Below, one piece after another: positions 38,028-47,030 of a stretch of 64,000 nucleotides of DNA. The notes below the pieces were generated by a model that saw nothing but the letters and a program-made list of their open reading frames with translations, had not been told where the DNA came from and did no database searches. The stretch is taken from the NCBI RefSeq assembly GCF_000281065.1, contig NZ_AKKK01000005.1, forward strand, positions 62,001 to 126,000. The letters run 5' to 3'. The DNA comes from Arthrobacter sp. M2012083. GTDB taxonomy: Bacteria > Actinomycetota > Actinomycetes > Actinomycetales > Micrococcaceae. Made by a program: the position numbers and the translations under genes. The stretch's first letter is position 1, and the number at the start of each line of letters is the position of its first letter.

Positions 38028-39881
38028 GTGTCTCCCATGGCCCGCACCGCACCGGTGCCCGCCGCAACAGATCCGGCCATCATCCGGAACTTCTGCATCA
38101 TTGCCCATATCGACCACGGTAAATCCACCCTGGCCGACCGCATGCTGCAGTACACCGGCGTCGTTAAGCAACGCGACATGAAGGCCCAGTATCTGGACCG
38201 TATGGATATCGAACGTGAGCGCGGCATCACCATCAAGTCCCAGGCTGTTCGTATGCCGTGGGAACTCGATGGCAACAGCTACGCGCTGAATATGATCGAT
38301 ACTCCTGGCCACGTCGATTTCACCTATGAGGTGTCACGTTCCCTGGCGGCCTGTGAAGGTGCAGTGCTGCTGGTGGATGCTGCCCAAGGCATCGAGGCCC
38401 AGACCCTTGCCAACCTGTACTTGGCGATGGAAAACAACCTCACTATCATTCCGGTTTTGAACAAGATCGATCTCCCGGCCGCGCAGCCCGAGAAGTACGC
38501 GGCTGAACTTGCCAACCTGATTGGTGGCGACCCGGATGATGTACTCAAGGTTTCCGGTAAAACCGGCGTGGGCGTAGAAGCGCTGCTGGACAAAATTGTC
38601 CGCGACCTCCCCGCGCCCGTTGGCGATCCCAATGCTCCGGCCCGCGCCATGATCTTCGACTCCGTCTATGACACCTACCGCGGCGTGGTCACCTATGTCC
38701 GTGTGGTTGACGGCATGTTGCACCCCCGCGAACGCATCCAGATGATGTCCACCCGCGCCACGCACGAGCTCCTGGAAATTGGTGTCAGCTCCCCGGAGCC
38801 CACACCGTCAAAGGGCTTGGGCGTCGGTGAGGTGGGATACCTGATCACCGGTGTGAAGGACGTCCGCCAGTCCAAGGTTGGCGATACGGTCACCAACCTG
38901 GCAAAGCCGGCATCGGAGTCGCTCAGCGGCTACGCGGACGCCAAGCCTATGGTCTTCTCCGGTCTCTACCCGCTGGACGGAACGGATTACCCGGTACTCC
39001 GCGACGCCCTCGAAAAGCTGATGCTCAACGACGCAGCGCTGGTTTACGAGCCCGAAACGTCTGCGGCACTGGGCTTCGGTTTCCGCGTAGGGTTCCTTGG
39101 GCTGCTCCACCTCGAGATCACGCGTGAGCGCCTTGAGCGTGAGTACAACCTGGACCTTATCTCCACGGCACCCAACGTGGAGTACGAGGTGACCCTGGAG
39201 GACAAGAAGGTCATCCACGTCACCAACCCCAGCGAATACCCCACGGGCAAGATCTCCGAGGTCCGCGAACCCATGGTGTCCGCCACCATCCTGGCACCCA
39301 ACGAATTTGTTGGTTCCATCATGGAACTCTGCCAAAGCCGACGCGGCCAGATGCGCGGCATGGACTACCTGTCCGAGGATCGGGTGGAGCTCCGCTACTG
39401 GATTCCCCTGGCCGAAATCGTGTTCGACTTCTTCGACCTCCTGAAGTCCAAGACACGCGGCTACGCCTCGCTGGACTGGAAAGCCGACGGCGAACAGGTG
39501 GCCGACCTCGTCAAGGTGGACATCCTGCTCCAAGGTGAACAAGTGGACGCATTCAGCGCCATCACCCACCGCGACAAGGCCTACGCCTACGGTGTGATGA
39601 TGACGGGCAAGCTCCGTGAGCTTATTCCCAGGCAGCAGTTCGAGGTGCCCATTCAGGCCGCCATCGGATCACGCATCATTGCCCGCGAAAGCATCCGGGC
39701 CATCCGCAAGGACGTTCTTGCCAAGTGCTACGGCGGTGACATCACCCGAAAGCGCAAACTTCTGGAAAAGCAGAAGGAAGGCAAGAAGCGTATGAAGATG
39801 GTGGGCCGCGTGGAAGTGCCCCAAGAGGCATTCATCGCAGCCCTGACCACTGACGAGTCCAAGGACAAGGCCAAGAAGTAA
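38028..39881 (+). CDS. lepA: Elongation factor 4 (LepA)
   Basis: 617 aa from GTG 38028 with AAGGA upstream. Ribosome-bound translational GTPase. GTP motifs: [14 protein letters not shown] (P-loop), DTPGHVDF and NKIDLPAA. The C-terminal LepA-specific domain includes [20 protein letters not shown] and the [16 protein letters not shown] tail. Full length. The hemW start follows the stop with no gap, as is common in bacteria. Confidence 0.97.
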   Translation: MSPMARTAPVPAATDPAIIRNFCIIAHIDHGKSTLADRMLQYTGVVKQRDMKAQYLDRMDIERERGITIKSQAVRMPWELDGNSYALNMIDTPGHVDFTYEVSRSLAACEGAVLLVDAAQGIEAQTLANLYLAMENNLTIIPVLNKIDLPAAQPEKYAAELANLIGGDPDDVLKVSGKTGVGVEALLDKIVRDLPAPVGDPNAPARAMIFDSVYDTYRGVVTYVRVVDGMLHPRERIQMMSTRATHELLEIGVSSPEPTPSKGLGVGEVGYLITGVKDVRQSKVGDTVTNLAKPASESLSGYADAKPMVFSGLYPLDGTDYPVLRDALEKLMLNDAALVYEPETSAALGFGFRVGFLGLLHLEITRERLEREYNLDLISTAPNVEYEVTLEDKKVIHVTNPSEYPTGKISEVREPMVSATILAPNEFVGSIMELCQSRRGQMRGMDYLSEDRVELRYWIPLAEIVFDFFDLLKSKTRGYASLDWKADGEQVADLVKVDILLQGEQVDAFSAITHRDKAYAYGVMMTGKLRELIPRQQFEVPIQAAIGSRIIARESIRAIRKDVLAKCYGGDITRKRKLLEKQKEGKKRMKMVGRVEVPQEAFIAALTTDESKDKAKK

Positions 39882-41111
39882 ATGCCCAGCGTCCTACCCT
39901 TGGGCGACCCTGCACCTGCGGATGGCATGTTGCCTCCGCAGGTGTTGGCCGGCGTCGAGCACCGCAATTTCGGGCTCTACGTCCATATCCCTTTTTGCGC
40001 CGTTCGCTGCGGCTACTGCGACTTCAATACTTATACGGCCACCGAGCTCGGCGGTGGGGCCTCGCAGGACGCTTACGCTACGACGGCGGTATCTGAGCTC
40101 GACTTCGCGGCGTTGGCCTTGGACGCTTCCGGTTTGCCTCGGCGTCCCCTCAGCACTGTTTTCTTTGGTGGTGGTACTCCCACGCTCCTCCCGGCGGAGG
40201 ACTTGGCGCGGATCCTGCGCGCCGCCGTCGATCAGTGGGGCTTGGAGCCTGGTGCTGAGGTGACAACTGAGGCTAATCCCGACTCCGTGACGCCAGAGTC
40301 GCTCAAGGTGCTGGCTGATGCCGGCTTTACGCGTGTCTCTTTCGGCATGCAATCCGCGGTCCCGCACGTTCTGAAAGTGCTGGACCGCACCCATACTCCC
40401 AGCCGCGTGCCTCTGGTCGTGCAATGGGCACGCGAAGCCGGCCTTGCAGTGAGCCTGGACCTCATCTACGGCACGCCCGGGGAATCCATGGCGGATTGGC
40501 AGCTGTCACTCGAAACCGCGCTCTCATACCAGCCTGATCACATCAGCGCTTACGCGTTGATTGTGGAAGACGGGACCAAACTTGCCGCCCAGATCCGACG
40601 CGGCGAAGTACCCGGAATCGATGACGACGACCACGCTGCCAAGTACGAGCTGGCAGACAAAATGATCTCCCAAGCAGGATTGAACTGGTACGAGGTCAGC
40701 AATTGGTCCCGAACGCCGGAACAGGCTTGCCGGCACAATCTTGCCTACTGGCGCGGGGATGACTGGTGGGGCATCGGACCCGGAGCGCACTCCCATGTGG
40801 GAGGCGTCCGGTGGTGGAACGTCAAGCACCCCACCGCCTATGCGGGACGGTTGGCTGCAGGAAGCTCGCCGGCTGCCGGCCGGGAAACCCTCGACGCCGA
40901 GACCCGTGAGGTTGAGCGCATCATGCTCGAAGCGCGGCTCGGAACAGGGCTGTCCGTGGATGCCTTGGACGCGATCGGGCGCCATGCGATGGCCGGGCTG
41001 ATTGCTGACGAACTGGTGGACCCCGTTCAGGCGTTCAAGGGACGGCTTGTCCTGACGCTGAAGGGGCGGCTGTTGGCTGACGCCGTAGTCCGCAGGATTC
41101 TTCCGGACTAA
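39882..41111 (+). CDS. hemW: HemW-type radical SAM protein (heme chaperone)
   Basis: 409 aa from ATG 39882, adjacent to lepA. The radical SAM cluster is CAVRCGYC in the N-terminal third, followed by FFGGGTPTLL and FGMQSAVPHVLKVLDR. The HemW signature HNxxYW appears as HNLAYW, which separates it from true coproporphyrinogen dehydrogenases (HemN). It is expected to bind heme and an iron-sulfur cluster in the cytoplasm. Ends at a GAAA-loop hairpin. Confidence 0.93.
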   Translation: MPSVLPLGDPAPADGMLPPQVLAGVEHRNFGLYVHIPFCAVRCGYCDFNTYTATELGGGASQDAYATTAVSELDFAALALDASGLPRRPLSTVFFGGGTPTLLPAEDLARILRAAVDQWGLEPGAEVTTEANPDSVTPESLKVLADAGFTRVSFGMQSAVPHVLKVLDRTHTPSRVPLVVQWAREAGLAVSLDLIYGTPGESMADWQLSLETALSYQPDHISAYALIVEDGTKLAAQIRRGEVPGIDDDDHAAKYELADKMISQAGLNWYEVSNWSRTPEQACRHNLAYWRGDDWWGIGPGAHSHVGGVRWWNVKHPTAYAGRLAAGSSPAAGRETLDAETREVERIMLEARLGTGLSVDALDAIGRHAMAGLIADELVDPVQAFKGRLVLTLKGRLLADAVVRRILPD

Positions 41112-41117
41112 CCGCAG

Positions 41118-41139
41118 CGCCCGCCCGAAAGGGCGGGCG
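41118..41139. terminator. Bidirectional hairpin between hemW and DUF4870 gene
   Basis: CGCCCGCCC (41118-41126) pairs with GGGCGGGCG (41131-41139) closing a GAAA tetraloop, between two convergent stops. Confidence 0.7.
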
Positions 41140-41144
41140 GCGGG

Positions 41145-41558
41145 CTACTTAATCCAGCGCAGGTTGACCTTGTAACGGTGGGGTTGCCCGTGGTTTACGC
41201 GGATTCCCGCCGAGACGGAGAAGCACGTGAGGGCCACCCAGATGGCTGTGGCGATGACGGCGAAGATGTTGCCCACAACGGGTAACAGCACCAGGATATT
41301 GGCCAGCACTGCTGCGATGGTGGGAGGCAGCGTAAAGTTCAGTGCTTCCTTGGATTCCTGCGCGGTGAACGGTCCGCGGTCCCGAAAAATCAAGTAGATC
41401 AGAAGGGATGGCAGGCATCCCAGGATGCCGCCAAAATGGGCCAATGTAGCCCATTGCCGGTCTTCGCTGGCCGTCAACGGGAGTGCGTTGGCAGGCGCGC
41501 CATGGTACTGGGGCCGGCCTGCGGCGCTACCCGGTTCTTCAGGAGCGTTATCTGCCAC
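41145..41558 (-). CDS. DUF4870 membrane protein
   Basis: 137 aa from GTG 41558, with AAGGGAAG upstream on the minus strand; the frame is open to 41636 but that start is less supported. A polar N-terminus, then ASEDRQWATLAHFGGILG and about three membrane helices, ending with the basic segment RYKVNLRWIK. This matches small DUF4870 (Tic20-like) membrane proteins of unknown function. Monocistronic, ending at the hairpin shared with hemW. Confidence 0.8.
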   Translation of the reverse strand: MADNAPEEPGSAAGRPQYHGAPANALPLTASEDRQWATLAHFGGILGCLPSLLIYLIFRDRGPFTAQESKEALNFTLPPTIAAVLANILVLLPVVGNIFAVIATAIWVALTCFSVSAGIRVNHGQPHRYKVNLRWIK

Positions 41559-41680
41559 GGTGTCTTCCCTTTGCTGTAAAGATGCTGCGGTATTGCTGTC
41601 CCAGAATACCGGCCCCAAGGTACTTCCCGGGACCAACGTCCCGTTGACACGGTAGTTGCCGTTCCTTCAAGGACCTTGCC

Positions 41681-42532
41681 TCAAGGAACTGTCAGGAAAT
41701 CGATGACTTCTTCAACGCGGCCCAAGAGTGATGCTTCAAGGTCGGCATAAGTTCGAACCGCCCCGAGGAGCCGCTGCCAGCCCAAGCCTACGTCCTCCGC
41801 GGTCTCGTGGGGCCAGCCGAAGGCCGTGAGGATTCCTGTCTTCCAATCGACCCCCCGGGGTACGGCGGGCCACGCCTCGATGCCCAGGACCTTTGGCCGG
41901 ATGGCCTGCCAGACGTCCACATAGGGGTGGCCGACGATCAAAACGTTTCCTGCCGCTCCGGGCACTGTCATTGCCTCGGCGGCGATGCGCGACTCTTTTG
42001 ACCCCGGGACAAGGTGGTCCACCAAGATGCCAAGCCGGCGACCCGGACCGGGGTTGAAGGCAGCGATGGCCGATTTTAGGTCGTCAACGCCGTGCAAAGG
42101 CTCCACGACGATGCCCTCCACGCGGAGATCGTCACCCCAGACCTTCTCGACGAGCTCGGCGTCGTGCTTTCCTTCGACCCAGATGCGGCTTGCCTTGGCC
42201 ACCTGGGCACGTTGGCCCTGTACCCTCACGGATCCCGACGCTGTCCGGGTGGAAGGAGCGGCAGAGGCAGCAGGGCGGGCGGCAGGAGGCATCAGCCGGA
42301 TTGCCTGCCCTTCCAGAAGGAACCCGTATCCCAACTGGAATGATTTGGTCTTTCCACGCCTGTCTTCAAGGGAGACAACGTGCATTCCGCCTGATTTCTC
42401 AACGCGGGTGACTTCTCCCACCCAGCCCGACTGCACGTCCTCGAGGACCATTCCCCGCTGTACGGCCACTTCCGGCAGCTGTTTTTTGCCGGGAGCGGAC
42501 AGATCCTGCGGGCCCCAATTGTCGAAAGCCAA
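41681..42532 (-). CDS. DUF3097 family protein
   Basis: 283 aa, probably from TTG 42532 with AAGGTAGGA upstream. Actinobacterial family of unknown function. An N-terminal beta-rich part (residues 20-85, GMVLEDVQSGWVGEVTRVEK) is followed by a linker and a domain opening with RIWVEGKHDAELVEKVWG, then GILVDHLVPGSKESRIA and a segment LIVGHPYVDVWQAI. The EGKHDAELVE and later acidic/Asp segment resemble a TOPRIM fold; that is my inference. Divergent from hrcA across the CIRCE element. Confidence 0.8.
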   Translation of the reverse strand: MAFDNWGPQDLSAPGKKQLPEVAVQRGMVLEDVQSGWVGEVTRVEKSGGMHVVSLEDRRGKTKSFQLGYGFLLEGQAIRLMPPAARPAASAAPSTRTASGSVRVQGQRAQVAKASRIWVEGKHDAELVEKVWGDDLRVEGIVVEPLHGVDDLKSAIAAFNPGPGRRLGILVDHLVPGSKESRIAAEAMTVPGAAGNVLIVGHPYVDVWQAIRPKVLGIEAWPAVPRGVDWKTGILTAFGWPHETAEDVGLGWQRLLGAVRTYADLEASLLGRVEEVIDFLTVP

Positions 42533-42626
42533 GGAATTCCTACCTTTTGTGCTGGTTTACGGCGCGGGCGGAAGCCGGCCACGGGAGGTTTCAATGCTAG
42601 CAACGGGGTGGCTCATACTAGACTTG

Positions 42627-42653
42627 TTAGCACTTGGGCATGTTGAGTGCTAA
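42627..42653. promoter_or_regulatory. CIRCE element (HrcA operator)
   Basis: TTAGCACTT-N9-GAGTGCTAA: the classic 9-9-9 inverted repeat with one mismatch in the left arm (T for C). A -10-like TAGACT (42619-42624) ends just upstream, so bound HrcA would cover the transcription start of hrcA-dnaJ. Confidence 0.93.
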
Positions 42654-42724
42654 GTGTGGTGGTCGGAGTGAGATCCCGCGTTGACCGGTCGTAGGGACCA
42701 TGACAGTCGTCAGGAGGTGGAGCA

Positions 42725-43732
42725 ATGAGTGAGCCGCGCAAGCTAGAGGTGCTGCGTGCCATCGTTGAGGATTACGTGCATTCCAGGGAGCCTGTTGGAT
42801 CGAAGGCCCTCGTGGAGCGGCACCATCTTGGCGTTTCCAGTGCCACCATCAGGAACGACATGGCTGTCCTTGAAGAGGAAGGCCTGATTGCAGCACCCCA
42901 CACCAGCGCCGGCCGAATCCCGACGGACAAGGGCTACCGCTTATTCGTTGACCGCATTTCCCAGGTCAAACCGCTTTCGGCGGCCGAACGCAGGGCGATC
43001 CACTCGTTGCTTGAGGGCCCGGATGATGTTGATGACATCCTGGAACGCACTGTAAGGCTCCTGTCGCAGCTGACCAACCAAGTGGCAGTGGTGCAGTATC
43101 CGCATTCCAATCGTGCTCTGGTCCGGCACGTGGAATTTGTCCTGTTGGCCCCCAAGCAGGTGCTCGTGGTCCTCATTGCGGATACGGGCAGCGTGGGGCA
43201 GAAGGTCATCGACGCCGGCTCCGACGTGAGCGACGAGGCGCTGATGCTCCTGAGGTCCCGCTTCCTGGGCAGTATCGCCGCCACCCAGATGGCTCTTTTG
43301 CCGCAGGTGCTTCCATCGGTGGTCGCCCTGTGTCCGCCAGAGCTCCGCAGCTTGGCGCAGACATTGGCTCAGGGGCTGCAATCACTCAGTGACACCAGCC
43401 GCGAAGAGCGCATCCTCATGGCAGGAACGGCCAACCTTGCCCGCTCCAATGTCGACTTCCCGCTGAGCATCGGTCCTGTGCTGGAGGCACTCGAGGAACA
43501 AGTTGTCATGCTTCGGTTGTTGTCCGACATGGGGGATGACCCTCGCGGCGTCACCGTGAGCATTGGACGTGAAAATCCTTACGACGGCTTGGCTGAGGCG
43601 TCTGTCGTGGCTACCGGCTATGGTTCCGGCGCCAAGGTGGGGATTCTCGGTCCGACACGCATGGACTACCCCACCACCATGGCAGCCGTCCGCGCCGTGG
43701 CCCGTTACCTTTCCCGCATTCTCGGCGGCTGA
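42725..43732 (+). CDS. hrcA: Heat-inducible transcription repressor HrcA
   Basis: 335 aa from ATG 42725 with a near-perfect AGGAGGTGG. Represses heat-shock chaperone genes by binding CIRCE. The N-terminal winged helix ([38 protein letters not shown]) is followed by a GAF-like dimerisation domain and the C-terminal [17 protein letters not shown]. An operator lies in its own promoter, so it autoregulates together with dnaJ downstream. Confidence 0.95.
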   Translation: MSEPRKLEVLRAIVEDYVHSREPVGSKALVERHHLGVSSATIRNDMAVLEEEGLIAAPHTSAGRIPTDKGYRLFVDRISQVKPLSAAERRAIHSLLEGPDDVDDILERTVRLLSQLTNQVAVVQYPHSNRALVRHVEFVLLAPKQVLVVLIADTGSVGQKVIDAGSDVSDEALMLLRSRFLGSIAATQMALLPQVLPSVVALCPPELRSLAQTLAQGLQSLSDTSREERILMAGTANLARSNVDFPLSIGPVLEALEEQVVMLRLLSDMGDDPRGVTVSIGRENPYDGLAEASVVATGYGSGAKVGILGPTRMDYPTTMAAVRAVARYLSRILGG

Positions 43733-43782
43733 AAACCGGTCCGAGGAAACATCCGCAGTACAACAAGGAAGAGATACCGACT

Positions 43783-44910
43783 TTGAGCAGCCACTATGAC
43801 GTTTTGGGAGTCTCGCCGGAAGCCACCGGGGAAGAGATCAAAAAGGCGTACCGCAAGTTGGCGCGGAAACTGCACCCCGACGTAAACCCCGGTGAAGATG
43901 TCGCGGAACAGTTCAAGGCCGTGACCCACGCTTACGAAGTGTTGTCCGACCCCCAGAAGCGCCGGGTCTACGATGCCACCGGCAATGAGAACGGCACCGA
44001 CAACGGTTTCGGTGGCGGCTACTCCGGTCAGGGTTTCGCGTTCCAGGACATCTTCGACACCTTCTTTGGTGGCGGTGGCGGCCACGGTGGACCGGCCTCC
44101 CGCGTCCGCCGAGGCCAAGACGCGCTCATCAGCGTGCGGATCGACCTGAAGGACGCCGTGTTCGGCGTTAACAAGAAGCTTGAAGTGGACACCGCCGTAG
44201 TTTGCCCCACCTGCGATGGCAGTTGCTGCAGGCCGGGCACCCACCCGGAACGCTGCGACATTTGCGGTGGCAGCGGCCAGGTACAGCGCGCTGTTCGATC
44301 CATTCTCGGCCAGGTCATGACCACCGCGCCTTGTGGTTCCTGCGAAGGCTTCGGCACGGTCATCAAGGACCCCTGCAACGAGTGCAATGGACAGGGCCGA
44401 ATCCGCAGCCGCCGTTCCCTCACCATCAAGGTACCGGCAGGCGTCGCAACCGGTACGCGCATCCAGTTGTCCGGGCAGGGCGAAGCAGGCCCCGCAGGTG
44501 GTCCTGCCGGTGACCTCTATGTAGAAATCCGGGTCAACAACGATTCCATGTTCATGCGTGAGGGCGACGACCTTCATGCCACCCTGAGCGTCCCCATGAC
44601 GGCGGCAGCACTTGGCACGGAGCTGCAGCTGGACACTTTCGATGGCGCACAGGATATCGATGTGAAGGCCGGCACTCAGTCGGGCGAAGTCATTACCCTG
44701 CGCGGCCTGGGCGTCACGCACCTCCGTGGTTACGGACGAGGCGACCTCAAAGTGCACCTGCACGTGGAGACGCCAAGCAAGCTCGACCCCGCCCAGGAAG
44801 AACTCTTGCAGCAGCTCGCCAAGCTGCGCGGTGAGCAGTTCACCGAAGGAAAGCTTGTGGCAAGCGGCGGTATGTTCGCGAAGCTGCGGGACAAGCTCGG
44901 TAACCTGTAG
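43783..44910 (+). CDS. dnaJ: Molecular chaperone DnaJ (DnaJ2 type)
   Basis: 375 aa from TTG 43783, supported by AAGGAAGAG. Hsp40 co-chaperone for DnaK. J-domain at residues 1-70 with HPD in KLHPDVN; a Gly/Phe-rich linker; a zinc region with four CxxC repeats (CPTC, CDIC, CGSC, CNEC), the first repeat carrying an extra cysteine (GSCCRPG); and the C-terminal substrate domain. Pairing with hrcA marks this as the second actinobacterial dnaJ, separate from the dnaK-operon copy. Confidence 0.94.
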   Translation: MSSHYDVLGVSPEATGEEIKKAYRKLARKLHPDVNPGEDVAEQFKAVTHAYEVLSDPQKRRVYDATGNENGTDNGFGGGYSGQGFAFQDIFDTFFGGGGGHGGPASRVRRGQDALISVRIDLKDAVFGVNKKLEVDTAVVCPTCDGSCCRPGTHPERCDICGGSGQVQRAVRSILGQVMTTAPCGSCEGFGTVIKDPCNECNGQGRIRSRRSLTIKVPAGVATGTRIQLSGQGEAGPAGGPAGDLYVEIRVNNDSMFMREGDDLHATLSVPMTAAALGTELQLDTFDGAQDIDVKAGTQSGEVITLRGLGVTHLRGYGRGDLKVHLHVETPSKLDPAQEELLQQLAKLRGEQFTEGKLVASGGMFAKLRDKLGNL

Positions 44911-44912
44911 CG

Positions 44913-45686
44913 GTGAGCAACCCCGTTTTCTTCACAGCGGCGGGCAGCCTCGGCCACGTGATCCCCGGCTCCACTTTCGTGCTCGAGGGTCCTGAGGCCC
45001 GGCATGCTGTAACGGTCAAACGCTTGGCCGCGGGCGAATCCGTGGACATAGCGGATGGATCGGGCGTGCGGCTGATTGGCACCGTAAGCGACGCCGGATC
45101 CAGCACCTTGACCGTTAAGGCATCCGAGGTGGTCCACGAGGAGCAGCCCGAAATCCGGTTGGTGCTGGTTCAGGCGCTTGCTAAAGGCGACCGCGATGAA
45201 CTTGCCATCGAAACGGCCACGGAACTAGGAATTGATGCCGTCATTCCATGGCAGTCAGAGCGCGCAATTGTGCGTTGGAAGGGCGAAAGGGCCGCCAAGG
45301 CCCACGCGAAGTGGCAGTCGGTGGTCACTGCGGCAGCCAAACAGGCGCGGCGGGCCTGGATTCCTGAGGTGCGATCCATCGTGGATACCGCCAACTTGGC
45401 GAAGGCTGTCGCGGCCGCTGACTTGGCCATCATCCTGCATGAAGACGCCAAGAACCCCTTGCGGACTGTCCTTGAACGGTCGGATGCGCTGCCACATGAC
45501 GCCGCGGGGCCACCGCGGGAGGTCCTTTTGATCGTTGGACCGGAGGGCGGAATCTCACCGCGTGAAGTGACACGCCTCAGCGACGCGGGGGCCGTAACGG
45601 CCCTGTTGGGCCACCATGTATTGAGGTCGTCGACGGCGGGACCTGCCGCCGTCGTTCTTGCCAGTGACGTCCTGGGCCGCTGGTAG
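44913..45686 (+). CDS. rsmE: 16S rRNA (uracil1498-N3)-methyltransferase
   Basis: 257 aa from GTG 44913, two bases after dnaJ. SPOUT-class methyltransferase acting on U1498 of 16S rRNA in the assembled 30S subunit. The N-terminal PUA-like domain (GPEARHAVTVKRLAAGE) and the knotted SAM-binding C-terminus (LLIVGPEGGISPREV, LGHHVLRSSTAGPAAVV) are intact. The usual small HIT-family gene that follows in many relatives is absent here; a leftward GerMN gene converges instead. Confidence 0.93.
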   Translation: MSNPVFFTAAGSLGHVIPGSTFVLEGPEARHAVTVKRLAAGESVDIADGSGVRLIGTVSDAGSSTLTVKASEVVHEEQPEIRLVLVQALAKGDRDELAIETATELGIDAVIPWQSERAIVRWKGERAAKAHAKWQSVVTAAAKQARRAWIPEVRSIVDTANLAKAVAAADLAIILHEDAKNPLRTVLERSDALPHDAAGPPREVLLIVGPEGGISPREVTRLSDAGAVTALLGHHVLRSSTAGPAAVVLASDVLGRW

Positions 45687-45694
45687 CAAGCCGA

Positions 45695-45745
45695 ACGCTA
45701 TCCGACCCCGCACGCTATCCGACCCCGTACGCTATCCGACGTTGA
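45695..45745. repeat. Three tandem 17-bp repeats at the GerMN gene end
   Basis: Units ACGCTATCCGACCCCGC (45695), ACGCTATCCGACCCCGT (45712) and ACGCTATCCGACGTTGA (45729). The third contains the stop codon and last codons of the leftward GerMN gene, so the array looks like a duplicated copy of that gene's 3' end running into the intergenic gap. Confidence 0.85.
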
Positions 45746-46673
45746 ACAGGCGGGTGTCGGTGCTCGTTTCGATGGTGGCGCCGGCTTCATCGACTTGTGA
45801 AACCCGCAACTCATACTTTCCGGTCTTCAACGTCGCGCTGAATGTGAAAAGTCCGTATTGGCCGGGTTCACCAGTCGCCTTGGTTTGACCGGTGAGCAGG
45901 CCGGTCTTTTCGCCCTTGCCGTTCTCTTGGAGGATCTGCCAACTGACGGGCCTGGAGCTGTCGGTACTGCGGCCGTTGAACTTGACAACGCCTGCCGGCA
46001 AGGACGTTTCTTCCTGGGGATCGATAATCCAGAGCGGCGCAACCAAGGAGGCATTCCGTTCCATGGGTTGGCCGAGCTGCACCTGCCCGAACGCCATGTA
46101 GTCCTTGTGCCCATCAACCAAAATGACAACCTGGATTTGCTGGCCCGAATTTATGAGGCCGGACGACGAGGCTGCTGCCGTAGCCGTGTAGACCAATTGC
46201 TGGACGGCGCGATGCGCCATTCCGGCGTCGAGGTTTGAGTTGAAGGCGTCCCGCGAGATATCAACAGTGATCACATTCTTGCCCGAGATGGACGTGGCAA
46301 GACTCCCGGGGTCCTGCCACGGCGTGAAGAAGTCGTGATCCAAGGGTTTTTCGGCCATCATGATCCGGAGCGCTGTGGTCACAGGATTCTCGTCGCTCGA
46401 AATGTCCCTGAATTCGCGATAGAGGTAAATCTCCTCTTTGCTGCGTCCAATCCAGTACACCGGGATTTTGGTGGAAGCCTGAGTGGTTTCCAGCGGGGCG
46501 TGGCTGGCAGGGGCGTCCTGGACGGTGACTGGTGGCGAACTAACGCTTGCTTGGCTACCGCCGCCGTTGGCGATGCAACCGGTCAGCAGAAGGACAGCAA
46601 ACATCGCTGGCACGGCGATGACGGACCTCGTCCGCCTGCGCGCGCCATCCCCGACGATTACTGGCTTCGTGAT
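45732..46673 (-). CDS. GerMN/Gmad2-domain lipoprotein
   Basis: Mature part of about 280 residues after lipobox LLTGC. A GerMN domain (IPVYWIGRSKEEIYLYREF, with the HRAVQQLVYT segment) is followed by a Gmad2 immunoglobulin-like domain near the C-terminus (AGVVKFNGRSTDSS, GKYELRVSQ). Such extracytoplasmic proteins occur in non-sporing actinobacteria and their role is unknown. The first standard start is GTG 46613, but that leaves the signal peptide without a basic n-region. An in-frame ATC at 46673, preceded by GGCAGGAAG, would give a proper one (GARRRTR before the hydrophobic stretch), so I extend the call to it; 46613 is the conservative alternative. Confidence 0.75.
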   Translation of the reverse strand: MTKPVIVGDGARRRTRSVIAVPAMFAVLLLTGCIANGGGSQASVSSPPVTVQDAPASHAPLETTQASTKIPVYWIGRSKEEIYLYREFRDISSDENPVTTALRIMMAEKPLDHDFFTPWQDPGSLATSISGKNVITVDISRDAFNSNLDAGMAHRAVQQLVYTATAAASSSGLINSGQQIQVVILVDGHKDYMAFGQVQLGQPMERNASLVAPLWIIDPQEETSLPAGVVKFNGRSTDSSRPVSWQILQENGKGEKTGLLTGQTKATGEPGQYGLFTFSATLKTGKYELRVSQVDEAGATIETSTDTRLFNVG

Positions 46674-47030
46674 GGGCTTCCTGCCTTAACGTGTCTCTTG
46701 GCGGCCGCAGCCACCGGGCCGGACCGCAGGGTGCTGATCCCACCCGCTATGCCAGCTTGGCACATCGTCGACGGCGGTCGGCCGGGATCGGGCTGCCAAG
46801 CGCCAACTGAAACATGATTGATACCGGCTTGATGCAGAGTTGAGACAAAATGTATGACATGACGGGGCAGGCCCTGATGATGCCGTCCTTCGAGGTTCCC
46901 CGCGGGCCGGGCTGGCGTAGGATTGAAGACATTCCGGCATCCGGGCGGGCGTCTTTCAGCGGCCACGAATGTCGAATCGATGGCGTTAATACGACCCAAC
47001 CGGAGGAGAAAAGGCCCTAAGGCCAGCACT
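46674..47030. other. Divergent intergenic region, no gene seen
   Basis: About 357 bases between the leftward GerMN gene and rightward phoH. No supported coding frame was found. A TAGGAT at 46918-46923 resembles an actinobacterial -10 for phoH and GGAGGAG at 47002-47008 looks like a ribosome binding site, yet no start codon lies at proper distance from it. Confidence 0.5.
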
